Positions 1 to 5,626 of a DNA stretch of 5,662 nucleotides are shown in pieces. Within the stretch, counting starts at the first letter, position 1. Each line of letters begins with the position of its first letter. This stretch comes from Actinomycetes bacterium (lineage in GTDB: Bacteria > Actinomycetota > Actinomycetes > Mycobacteriales > Micromonosporaceae). The notes beneath the pieces are model-generated. The model saw only the letters and a list, made by a program, of their open reading frames with translations. It was not told where the DNA came from and ran no database searches. Location: NCBI GenBank assembly GCA_023437285.1, contig JAEZGP010000021.1:1-5662 (forward strand), in the 5' to 3' direction. A program made the position numbers and the translations under genes.

Positions 1-375
1 GTACGGGTCCGCACCGAGCAGCTCGCACAGGTCCATGAACTCGTGCGTGCCGAACGCGTTGTCCTCCACCACATCGCCCCAGTGCGAGTTGACCATCCGC
101 GGGCGGTTCTCGCGCGGGCCGATGCCGTCACGCCAGTGGTAGTCGTCGGCGAAGCAGCCGCCCGGCCAGCGCAGGTTCGGGATCGAGATCGCCCGCAACG
201 CCTCGACCACGTCCGAGCGGATGCCCCGCACGTTCGCGATCGGCGAGTCCTCACCCACCCAGAACCCGCCGTAGATGCAGCGCCCCAGGTGCTCGGCGAA
301 GTGCCCGTACACATGCCGGCTGATCGTGGCGCCGGGCAGGTCGAGGTCGATCACTGCGGTCGTGGTCGTCGTCAT
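1..375 (-). CDS. GH51 alpha-L-arabinofuranosidase, N-terminal part (cut by window edge)
   Basis: Seen: an open frame of 125 codons starts at ATG 375-373 and runs off the left edge without a stop. A GAGGG ribosome site (383-387, minus strand) lies 7 bases upstream. The protein has the N-terminal signature of intracellular GH51 enzymes: [20 protein letters not shown] at residues 18-37, [20 protein letters not shown] at 68-87 and [18 protein letters not shown] at 108-125. There is no signal peptide, so it should be cytoplasmic. Known: GH51 enzymes are retaining exo-hydrolases, usually about 500 residues, that release terminal alpha-L-arabinofuranose from arabinan, arabinoxylan or arabinogalactan oligosaccharides. 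The catalytic acid/base and nucleophile glutamates lie in the missing part, so activity cannot be judged here. The gene follows the GH127 gene by 27 bases and is probably co-transcribed and translated with it. Family identity is near certain; linkage preference is not visible. Confidence 0.95.
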   Translation of the reverse strand, partial: MTTTTTAVIDLDLPGATISRHVYGHFAEHLGRCIYGGFWVGEDSPIANVRGIRSDVVEALRAISIPNLRWPGGCFADDYHWRDGIGPRENRPRMVNSHWGDVVEDNAFGTHEFMDLCELLGADPY

Positions 376-402
376 GGTCTTGCCCTCAGTTGGGGTGTTC
401 CG

Positions 403-2307
403 TCATTGCAGGCCGCAGTGAGGAGCTCGCGGCAGCCAGACGCGCATCGGGCCGGGGGCGCGGTTGCCCCAGTTCGAGAACGGGATCGCTGTCACCGTGT
501 GCTCGTCGCCGAACTCGGTGGCGGTGTCCGGGCCGTAGAGGCCGCCCGCGGCGTTGATCACGCGGCACCTCAGGACGAGCGTGTCGCGCTCGCCAACGGT
601 GATCGGCGCGGGCAGGACCGCGAGGTCGTCGACGTCCAACGGTGCATCCAGGTCCGCCTGTTCGACGCAGTAGACAACCGGTCCCCGTTCGACCGCCACC
701 GCCGCGCGCAGCGCGTCGACGCGGTGATGGGCGGCGGTCAACCGCGGCGTCAGGTCGAGGTCGAGTACGTAGCGGACGCCCGGCTCCAGCGGCACCCGGG
801 CGTACCCGTCGCCATCGCGCTCGCGGGGGCCGCGAGGGCCGACCACCGTGGAGCGCGGCGACCATCCGGGGATGCGCACGGACAGCTCGGCGCCGGGAAC
901 GATGTCGCCCTCGACGCGGATCTCGACCCGCCCGTCGGCGGGGTACCCCGTGACCACCCGCACCGTGCCCGTCCCGAGCTCGGCGGGCAGGTCGATCTCC
1001 GCATCGGCGAGCTGGTGGAGCCAGAGCGCGCCATCGGTGACGGTGGCGACGTAGGCGCTCAGTGCGGCGACGGTACGGGCGATGTTCGGCGGGCAGCAGG
1101 CGCACACGTACCAGGACGCCCGCTCGCGGGGCGCGTTCTCCGCCGACTGGTGGTCGCGCCGCAGCTGCAGCGGGTTGGCGTAGAAGAACCGGGTGCCGGT
1201 CGCGTCCACGGCGGCCGCGAGCGCGTTGTGCACTTCCCGCTCGATGGTCTCCGCGTAGCGGGCGGCGCCGGCGCGGCCGTCGGCCAGCAGCATCCGCCAG
1301 GTCCACAGCAGGTCGGCCACGGTGGCGCAGGTCTCGGCGTAGGCGCGCTCGGACGGCAGCTCGTAGTCGTCGCCGAAGGCCTCGTCGCGGTGGCGGGACC
1401 CGAACGCGCCGGAGAGGTACATCTTGCGGTCGTGCGCGCTGCCCCACTGGGCGTCCATGGCCCGCAGCAGGGAGTCGTCGCCGGTCTCGAGGAACACGTC
1501 GGTCACGCCGGCGTTCAGGTACAGCTGCCGGACGGCGTGTCCGACCGCGGCCGTCGACTCGCGCACCGGGCGGTGGTCCTGGAAGTAGTGCGCGCCGAGC
1601 GACCCGGCGGGCAGCAGGCCGTGGCCGCGCAGGTCGATCATCCTGGCTGCGAGGTCCAGGTACGCGCGCTCCCCCGTCAGCCGGTACAGCTCCACCAGCG
1701 CCGTCTCGATCTCGGGGTGTCCGCAGATCCCGTCCTCGCCCCCGGGACCGAACCGCGCGACGAGCAGGTCGGCGAGACGGCGGGCGACGTCGAGCAGGTC
1801 GGTGCGTCCGTCGGCGCGCGCCAGTGCGACGGCCGCCTGGATGAGGTGCCCGGCGACGTACATCTCGTGGGTCCACTCGAGCGCCGCGAACTTCTTCTCC
1901 GGTGCGACGCCTTGGATCCACGTGTCCACGTACCCGCAGGGCTCCTGCACGCGCGCCACCAGGGCGATGACGTCGTCGAGCCATGAGTCGAACGCGCGCG
2001 TGCGGGTACGGGCGATCTCCCATGCGACCGCCTCGATCACTTTGTAGAGGTCGGAGTCGGCGAACACGAGGCCGCGAAACGCCGCGTCCGACTCCCCGAG
2101 GAGCCGGCGGAAGTTGTCGAGGACACCGGAGACCTCCAGCTGCTCGACGCAGTGCGGGATGGTGGCCGCACCGTTGCGCTGCTGCCAGGCCGCCAGCGGA
2201 CCACCGACAAGGCGTACGGACGGGATGGGCAGCGGCCGGTGCCGCGTGGCGGCGATCGGGGATGCGGGGACGGCGCGCACGGCGGTAGTACGCGCTGGGG
2301 CGCTCAC
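403..2307 (-). CDS. GH127 beta-L-arabinofuranosidase (HypBA1-like, cytoplasmic)
   Basis: 634 residues from GTG 2307, close to the 658 of Bifidobacterium longum HypBA1. Seen (numbered from this GTG): a DEAF motif with E309, YAETCA with E325 and C327, and YVCACCPPN with C404 and C405. Known: in HypBA1 the zinc-thiolate site is E338, C340, C417 and C418, with C417 the nucleophile and E322 the acid/base. The spacings (16, 2, 77, 1) are identical here, so the enzyme should be active. The first two thirds form the alpha-helical catalytic barrel; the C-terminal third is beta-rich (RVEGDIVPGAELSVRIPGW, then VERGPVVYCVEQAD). There is no signal peptide. It should release beta-L-arabinofuranose from short imported oligosaccharides, such as beta-1,2-linked arabinobiose or arabinosyl-hydroxyproline. 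GH127 also contains aceric-acid hydrolases, so substrate is less certain than fold. It lies 65 bases after the LacI gene and 27 before the GH51 gene, with no terminator seen between them. Confidence 0.95.
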   Translation of the reverse strand: MSAPARTTAVRAVPASPIAATRHRPLPIPSVRLVGGPLAAWQQRNGAATIPHCVEQLEVSGVLDNFRRLLGESDAAFRGLVFADSDLYKVIEAVAWEIARTRTRAFDSWLDDVIALVARVQEPCGYVDTWIQGVAPEKKFAALEWTHEMYVAGHLIQAAVALARADGRTDLLDVARRLADLLVARFGPGGEDGICGHPEIETALVELYRLTGERAYLDLAARMIDLRGHGLLPAGSLGAHYFQDHRPVRESTAAVGHAVRQLYLNAGVTDVFLETGDDSLLRAMDAQWGSAHDRKMYLSGAFGSRHRDEAFGDDYELPSERAYAETCATVADLLWTWRMLLADGRAGAARYAETIEREVHNALAAAVDATGTRFFYANPLQLRRDHQSAENAPRERASWYVCACCPPNIARTVAALSAYVATVTDGALWLHQLADAEIDLPAELGTGTVRVVTGYPADGRVEIRVEGDIVPGAELSVRIPGWSPRSTVVGPRGPRERDGDGYARVPLEPGVRYVLDLDLTPRLTAAHHRVDALRAAVAVERGPVVYCVEQADLDAPLDVDDLAVLPAPITVGERDTLVLRCRVINAAGGLYGPDTATEFGDEHTVTAIPFSNWGNRAPGPMRVWLPRAPHCGLQ

Positions 2308-2314
2308 GGCATGG

Positions 2315-2320
2315 TCTCCT
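2315..2320 (-). promoter_or_regulatory. Ribosome binding site deciding the GH127 start
   Basis: AGGAGA on the minus strand, with GGAG (2319-2316) 8 bases before GTG 2307. The alternative in-frame GTG at 2358, 17 codons upstream, has no purine-rich site before it, and the extra residues (MRKAAPLQPV...) do not resemble the family. An ATG lies between the site and the GTG (2312-2310), but it is out of frame and reaches a TGA after one codon (ATG CCG TGA), overlapping the chosen GTG. Confidence 0.7.
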
Positions 2321-2372
2321 TCGACCGAAACGGGCTGGAGGGGCGCGGCCTTGCGCACGCGAGTGCACGGCC

Positions 2373-3377
2373 CTACGCGCCGCCCCGGGTGGAGCCGCGC
2401 ACCACGAGACGCACGGGAGCGACGACGTGCTCGGCCGGGCCGGTCCAGCCCGCCATCTGCCGGCTCAGCAGACGCACCGCGGTCTCGGCGACACCTTCGT
2501 GGTTCGCGTCGACGGAGGTGAGGCCGGGCGGGATGAAGCTCGCCATGTCGAGGTTGTCGAACCCGGCGAGCTGGACGTCGACGGGCACGCGTAGCCCGCT
2601 CTGCGCCAGGGCCGCGATGGCGCCGAGCGCGATGACGTCGGTGACGGCGAAGACGCCGTCGAAGGGCAAGCCGGACGCGATGACGTGGAGCAGGGCATCG
2701 CGAGCCGCCGCCGGCGTGTAGGTGGAGATGGGCACCACATAGCGTGCGTCGACGTCGAGGTCGGCATCGCGCAGTGCCCGCTCCCAGCCGATGCGGCGGT
2801 CCGACGTCATCATGTGCGCGGTGTCGAGCGTGCAGCCCAGCGCGAGGATGCGCCGCGCGCCGTGCTCGATCATGTGCGCCGTCGCGAGCCGGGCGCCCTC
2901 TTCGTTGGCCAGCCGCACGTGGTTGAAGCGGTCGGGCACGTCACGCTCGCCGAGCAGCACGATCGGCTTGGGGGTACGTACGCGGTCCAGCTGGTCGCGG
3001 TCGAGGCCGGCGACGGACAGCAGGACACCGTCGTAGAGCTGGAGTCGCGCGAAGCTCAGCGCCGCCATCTCATGCTCCGGGCTGCCGCTCGTGCGCTCAA
3101 GGACGAGGTGCCGCCCCTCGGCCTCGATCAGCGGTGCGATCTTGTCGGCGACCTCACCGAAGTAGTCGTGGAAGCTGGGCACGATGAAGGCGACGGTGTC
3201 GGTCCGTCCCGCGCGCAGGTGTCGCGCGGTCAGGTTGACCTCGTACCCCAGAGCCTCGACGGCGGCCATGACACGGGCACGCGTCGGTTCGCCGACCGGG
3301 AGGCGTTCGTTGAGGACGTTCGACACGGTCATGACCGAGACGCCCGCCTCCCGGGCGACGTCCGCCATCCTCACCAT
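2373..3377 (-). CDS. LacI-family transcriptional repressor
   Basis: 334 residues from ATG 3377, the normal LacI-family length. Seen: the N-terminal helix-turn-helix MADVAREAGVSVMTVSNVLN (residues 4-23), followed by GYEVNLTARHLRAGRT (44-59). The latter is the hinge helix that inserts into the operator minor groove; the usual Pro of GY.PN is Val47. From about residue 60 follows a periplasmic-binding-protein-like sugar domain (TVAFIVPSFHDYF, FDGVFAVTDVIALGAIAAL at 239-257, LAGFDN at 270-275). Known: LacI proteins are dimers or tetramers that leave the operator on binding a sugar effector. As the first gene of the arabinofuranosidase operon, opposite a sugar-binding lipoprotein, it is very likely the local repressor and autoregulator. 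Its probable sites overlap both divergent promoters. The inducer is inferred to be L-arabinose or an arabino-oligosaccharide. A frame open further upstream to 3818 is non-coding leader. The start could equally be GTG 3374. Confidence 0.95.
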   Translation of the reverse strand: MVRMADVAREAGVSVMTVSNVLNERLPVGEPTRARVMAAVEALGYEVNLTARHLRAGRTDTVAFIVPSFHDYFGEVADKIAPLIEAEGRHLVLERTSGSPEHEMAALSFARLQLYDGVLLSVAGLDRDQLDRVRTPKPIVLLGERDVPDRFNHVRLANEEGARLATAHMIEHGARRILALGCTLDTAHMMTSDRRIGWERALRDADLDVDARYVVPISTYTPAAARDALLHVIASGLPFDGVFAVTDVIALGAIAALAQSGLRVPVDVQLAGFDNLDMASFIPPGLTSVDANHEGVAETAVRLLSRQMAGWTGPAEHVVAPVRLVVRGSTRGGA

Positions 3378-3381
3378 GCAT

Positions 3382-3388
3382 CCTCCTT
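3382..3388 (-). promoter_or_regulatory. Strong ribosome binding site of the lacI-type gene
   Basis: AAGGAGG on the minus strand, a near-perfect anti-16S match. It is 4 bases from ATG 3377, 7 from GTG 3374 and 13 from ATG 3368. The codons ATG-GTG-AGG-ATG are all in frame. Spacing favours GTG 3374, while ATG 3377 is the conventional choice; the difference is one residue and does not affect the DNA-binding domain. Confidence 0.75.
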
Positions 3389-3459
3389 CTCGCGACGTCC
3401 TGCCGCCCGGCAACCTCTGACGAGACGCTCGCCCGCCGGCCACACCGCGGGGCGCCGTC

Positions 3460-3487
3460 ATATTATCGATAAAATGTGTCCTGGCAA
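3460..3487 (-). promoter_or_regulatory. Sigma-70-type promoter of the lacI-GH127-GH51 operon
   Basis: On the minus strand, a -35 element TTGCCA (3487-3482) and a -10 element TAATAT (3465-3460) are separated by 16 bases. Transcription would start near 3453, giving a leader of about 76 bases before ATG 3377. It is one of only two AT-rich islands in the intergenic region. The start site is inferred, not measured. Confidence 0.65.
3463..3475. promoter_or_regulatory. LacI-type operator 1 (TTATCGATAAAAT)
   Basis: The core TTATCGATAA (3463-3472) is a perfect palindrome centred on a CpG step, the classical LacI-family operator architecture. It overlaps the -10 element and spacer of the leftward promoter, so occupancy would block RNA polymerase there and give autorepression. 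Twelve of 13 bases recur at 3826-3838, the only other such site in the intergenic region. That the adjacent LacI protein binds it is inference from position and symmetry. Confidence 0.75.
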
Positions 3488-3591
3488 GTGCGTCTATCGA
3501 GCTGACGGGCCGAACTGCCGGTAGTTGACGAGTTCGCCGATGATTGCCGGCCGCCACGGCCGCACGCGGCGGCGTCACGTCGCCCGGGTCG

Positions 3592-3632
3592 CCCAACGTC
3601 GGGGCCGGCAGGGCCCCGGACCAGAGGTTGGG
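3592..3632. repeat. GC-rich imperfect hairpin
   Basis: An outer stem CCCAAC (3592-3597) pairs with GTTGGG (3627-3632). An inner stem CGGGGCC (3600-3606) pairs with GGCCCCG (3612-3618) around a 5-base loop, with an asymmetric internal loop between them. No T-tract follows on either strand, so it is not a clear intrinsic terminator. It lies between the two divergent promoters, upstream of both. Its role is unknown, and in such GC-rich DNA part of the pairing may be chance. Confidence 0.4.
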
Positions 3633-3644
3633 TCGAGAGGTCCC

Positions 3645-3680
3645 GTGCCCGGGCGGACGTGAACGGCGGCGTCCGGGCAC
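3645..3680. repeat. Inverted repeat, 11-bp stem with a 14-base loop
   Basis: GTGCCCGG (3645-3652) is matched exactly by CCGGGCAC (3673-3680). The stem extends inward by three more pairs, one of them G-T, leaving a 14-base loop. It sits about 120 bases upstream of the promoter of the binding-protein gene. It could be a regulator site or a structural element; no T-tract follows. Confidence 0.4.
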
Positions 3681-3715
3681 CGTTGCCACCAGGCGGGAGT
3701 CGACGAACCCGGCGG

Positions 3716-3737
3716 CGGGAGCCTCGTTCGGGAGCCT
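3716..3737. repeat. 9-bp direct repeat CGGGAGCCT, 13-bp period
   Basis: Two exact copies occur at 3716-3724 and 3729-3737, separated by four bases. The reverse-oriented GAGGCT follows at 3747-3752. They lie upstream of the rightward promoter. No regulator is assigned. Confidence 0.35.
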
Positions 3738-3764
3738 GGGGTGTATGAGGCTTTGTCCGCATTG

Positions 3765-3780
3765 ATCGAAACATCGAAAC
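3765..3780. repeat. Tandem direct repeat ATCGAAAC x2 upstream of the binding-protein promoter
   Basis: Two abutting exact copies of ATCGAAAC end 18 bases before the -35 hexamer, about 55-70 bases upstream of the predicted start. This is a position typical of activator sites. Tandem half-sites in direct orientation would suit an activator that binds direct repeats, but no activator gene is visible in the window. Confidence 0.4.
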
Positions 3781-3798
3781 CTGGTACGTGCACAGGGC

Positions 3799-3827
3799 TT
3801 GACGGCAGTCAATCCCATCTCTACTTT
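3799..3827 (+). promoter_or_regulatory. Sigma-70-type promoter of the solute-binding protein gene
   Basis: The -35 element TTGACG (3799-3804) and -10 element TACTTT (3822-3827) are separated by exactly 17 bases, the optimal spacing. The predicted start is near 3834, leaving a leader of about 107 bases before ATG 3941. Its overlap with operator 2 supports regulated use. Confidence 0.7.
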
Positions 3828-3838
3828 ATCGCTAAAAT
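3825..3838. promoter_or_regulatory. LacI-type operator 2 (TTTATCGCTAAAAT)
   Basis: TTTATCGCTAAA (3825-3836) is palindromic around a central CpG with one mismatched pair. Bases 3826-3838 match operator 1 at 12 of 13 positions. It covers the end of the -10 element and the predicted transcription start of the rightward promoter, the standard place for a blocking repressor. It lies 363 bases, centre to centre, from operator 1. Confidence 0.75.
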
Positions 3839-3863
3839 CACAACGGGATCACGACGGGATGAG

Positions 3864-3885
3864 GACGTGAGTCTGATCTCACGTC
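3864..3885. promoter_or_regulatory. Perfect inverted repeat GACGTGAG-N6-CTCACGTC in the leader
   Basis: Two exactly complementary 8-base arms (3864-3871 and 3878-3885) flank a 6-base loop. The element begins about 30 bases downstream of the predicted start and ends 55 bases before ATG 3941. It could be a dimeric-regulator operator acting as a roadblock, or an RNA hairpin in the 5' leader. Its sequence is unrelated to the two LacI-type sites, so a second regulator is possible. Confidence 0.5.
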
Positions 3886-3940
3886 GGCAACGCACAGCTC
3901 CCGGCCACCACCGACCGGACAGGTTCCTTAAAGGAGAGAT

Positions 3941-5611
3941 ATGAAGCGTCACCTCAGACTCGGCGTCCTGCGCCGGACCGGGCGGCCGCTCACCGCTGCC
4001 GTCGCGGCCGCGGCACTCATCGCCATGGCCGCCTGCTCGTCGGACAGCGGCGACTCGGACGACTCGGCCCTCACCGACTCCGCGGCCATGACGAACTACG
4101 CGGCGGACACGACGTTCAAGGCGTCCGAGCCGGTGAAATTCTCGATGCTCTGGACCGACTGGCCGGAGAGCCCGGTCAAGCCGTCGTGGCAGATCTTCGA
4201 AGAGATCAAGAAGCGCACCAACGTCTCGCTGGAGCTGACGAACATCCCGTTCAGCGACGCGAAGCAGAAGCAGAGCCTGCTCATCAGCTCGGGCGACGCG
4301 CCGCAGATCATCCCACTGGTCTACACCGGTGACGAGCAGCAGTTCGCGGCCACCGAAGCCGTCCTGCCGATGAGCGACTACGTGAAGTACATGCCCAACT
4401 TCCAGAAGTACGTGCAGCAGTGGGACCTGCAGAAGATGATCGACAACCTCCGCCAGGCGGACGGGAAGTACTACATGGTTCCCGGCCTGCAGGAGGTCTC
4501 GGTCCCGACCTTCACGCTCGTCATCCGCAAGGACGTCTTCGAAGAGGTGGGCGCGGGCGTGCCGCAGACCTGGGACGAGGTGCGCGCGGCCCTGGTGAAG
4601 ATCAAGGCGAAGTACCCGAAGTCCAAGCCGCTCGCAGACGGCTTCGAGGGTGCGTCGATGCTCAACTACGCGGCTCACGGGTTCGGCACCGTCGCCGGTT
4701 GGGGCTTCGGCAACGGCACCCAGTTCGACGAGGCGAGCGGCAAGTTCATCTACGCCGCCACGTCGCCCGGCTACAAGGCCATGGTCGAGTACTTCCGCGG
4801 CCTGGCCGCTGACGGCCTGCTCGACACCGAGTCGTTCACGAAGAAGAACGACGGTTCCGGCACCGTGACCGACAAGTTCGCCCAGGGCGAGGTGTTCGCC
4901 GCGTCCGGCTCCAACGGCACCGTCAACGACTTCTCCACCGCGCTCGACGCGGCCGGGCAGAAGGGCAAGTACGAGGTCGTCGAGATCGCCCCGCCGGGCG
5001 GTCCCGCTGGCCAGATCGTCGAGCCGCGCAACTTCTGGAACGGCTTCATGCTCACGGCCAAGGCCAAGAACGACCCGCACTTCCTGTCGATGCTGCAGTT
5101 CCTGGACTGGCTGTACTACAGCTCCGAGGCCCGTGACATGCTGCGCTGGGGCGTGGAGGGCCAGACGTACACGAAGTCGGGCGACAAGTACACGCTCAAG
5201 CCCGAGTACTCGCTGAAGTCCTTCAACATCAACCCCGACGGCAAGACGGACATCGAAAAGGACCTCGGCTGGTCCAACAACGTCCTGGCCGGCTCGACCG
5301 AGTCGCGCGCGCTCAAGGTGAGCTACAACCCGCCCGCGTACGTCGACTACATCAACTCCGTCCTGTCGACGCGCAAGCCGCGCGCCCCCTTCCCGCCCGC
5401 TCCGCTCAACGCTGAAGAGCTCGAGCAGGCATCGCTGCTGGCGACGCCCCTCAAGGACACGGTGGACACCAACACGCTGAAGTTCATCCTCGGCGAGCGC
5501 CCCATGAGCGAGTGGGACGCCTACGTCAGCGAGCTCCAGAGCAAGAACCTCCAGGGCTACCTCGACCTGATCAACGGTGCCTACGAGCGGTTCAAGAAGA
5601 ACAACGGCTGA
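3941..5611 (+). CDS. ABC transporter sugar-binding lipoprotein, LplA/YtcQ-like
   Basis: 556 residues from ATG 3941, with AAGGAG (3931-3936) 4 bases upstream and a GAGAG extension. Seen: a basic N-terminus (MKRHLRLGVLRR), a hydrophobic stretch at residues 18-31 and a lipobox-like MAAC ending at Cys32. An acidic serine-rich linker (SSDSGDSDDS) follows, then the binding domain from about residue 62 (EPVKFSMLWTDWPES). This indicates a lipid-anchored protein on the outer face of the membrane. Known: extracellular solute-binding family 1 proteins of this large class (about 500-560 residues, with a late G-x-EG-x-x-Y motif, here GVEGQTY at 404-410) serve CUT1-type importers of plant oligosaccharides and work with two permease genes, usually directly downstream. 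None is seen, because the readable sequence ends about 15 bases after the stop. Given the neighbours, the ligand is probably an arabinofuranose-containing oligosaccharide. The transporter ATPase is often encoded elsewhere. Confidence 0.9.
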   Translation: MKRHLRLGVLRRTGRPLTAAVAAAALIAMAACSSDSGDSDDSALTDSAAMTNYAADTTFKASEPVKFSMLWTDWPESPVKPSWQIFEEIKKRTNVSLELTNIPFSDAKQKQSLLISSGDAPQIIPLVYTGDEQQFAATEAVLPMSDYVKYMPNFQKYVQQWDLQKMIDNLRQADGKYYMVPGLQEVSVPTFTLVIRKDVFEEVGAGVPQTWDEVRAALVKIKAKYPKSKPLADGFEGASMLNYAAHGFGTVAGWGFGNGTQFDEASGKFIYAATSPGYKAMVEYFRGLAADGLLDTESFTKKNDGSGTVTDKFAQGEVFAASGSNGTVNDFSTALDAAGQKGKYEVVEIAPPGGPAGQIVEPRNFWNGFMLTAKAKNDPHFLSMLQFLDWLYYSSEARDMLRWGVEGQTYTKSGDKYTLKPEYSLKSFNINPDGKTDIEKDLGWSNNVLAGSTESRALKVSYNPPAYVDYINSVLSTRKPRAPFPPAPLNAEELEQASLLATPLKDTVDTNTLKFILGERPMSEWDAYVSELQSKNLQGYLDLINGAYERFKKNNG

Positions 5612-5626
5612 GGCATCGACCTCGTC

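Larger units (their letters stand above)
3378..3940. other. 563-bp divergent intergenic regulatory region
   Basis: No credible gene lies here. Short open frames on both strands lack ribosome sites and recognisable sequence. From left to right it holds the lacI leader and promoter with operator 1 (about 3453-3487), a very GC-rich block with two imperfect hairpins (3592-3680), short direct repeats (3716-3737 and 3765-3780), the promoter of the binding-protein gene with operator 2 (3799-3838), and a roughly 107-base leader with a perfect inverted repeat (3864-3885). Two AT-rich islands, exactly at the promoters, stand out from the GC-rich background. Confidence 0.8.

Noticed and set aside
43..1986. 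647-codon open frame on the plus strand
   Set aside because: It lies antisense to the GH51 and GH127 genes. The translation is Arg/Val/Gly/Ala-rich low-complexity sequence without a recognisable domain, a usual by-product of high-GC codon bias.
2320..2329. TTCGACCGAA as a possible internal operator before the GH127 gene
   Set aside because: Only two 4-base arms with a mismatched centre, no similarity to the TTATCG operators and no promoter nearby; expected by chance.
386..2368. 660-codon open frame on the minus strand
   Set aside because: Same strand as the GH127 gene but a different frame; the product is Arg/Pro/Ala-rich and resembles nothing, while the GH127 frame has all catalytic motifs.
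3544..3793. Small open frames of about 73 codons on both strands
   Set aside because: No ribosome site, no recognisable sequence, and composition of non-coding GC-rich DNA.
3378..3818. N-terminal extension of the LacI protein to 481 residues
   Set aside because: The extra 147 residues are Arg/Pro-rich, precede the helix-turn-helix that is normally at the N-terminus, and span the predicted promoter and operator. The strong AAGGAGG site supports a start at 3377 or 3374.
3821..5080. 419-codon open frame on the minus strand
   Set aside because: Antisense to the binding-protein gene and covering its promoter; Val/Leu/Arg/Gly-rich shadow with no domain.
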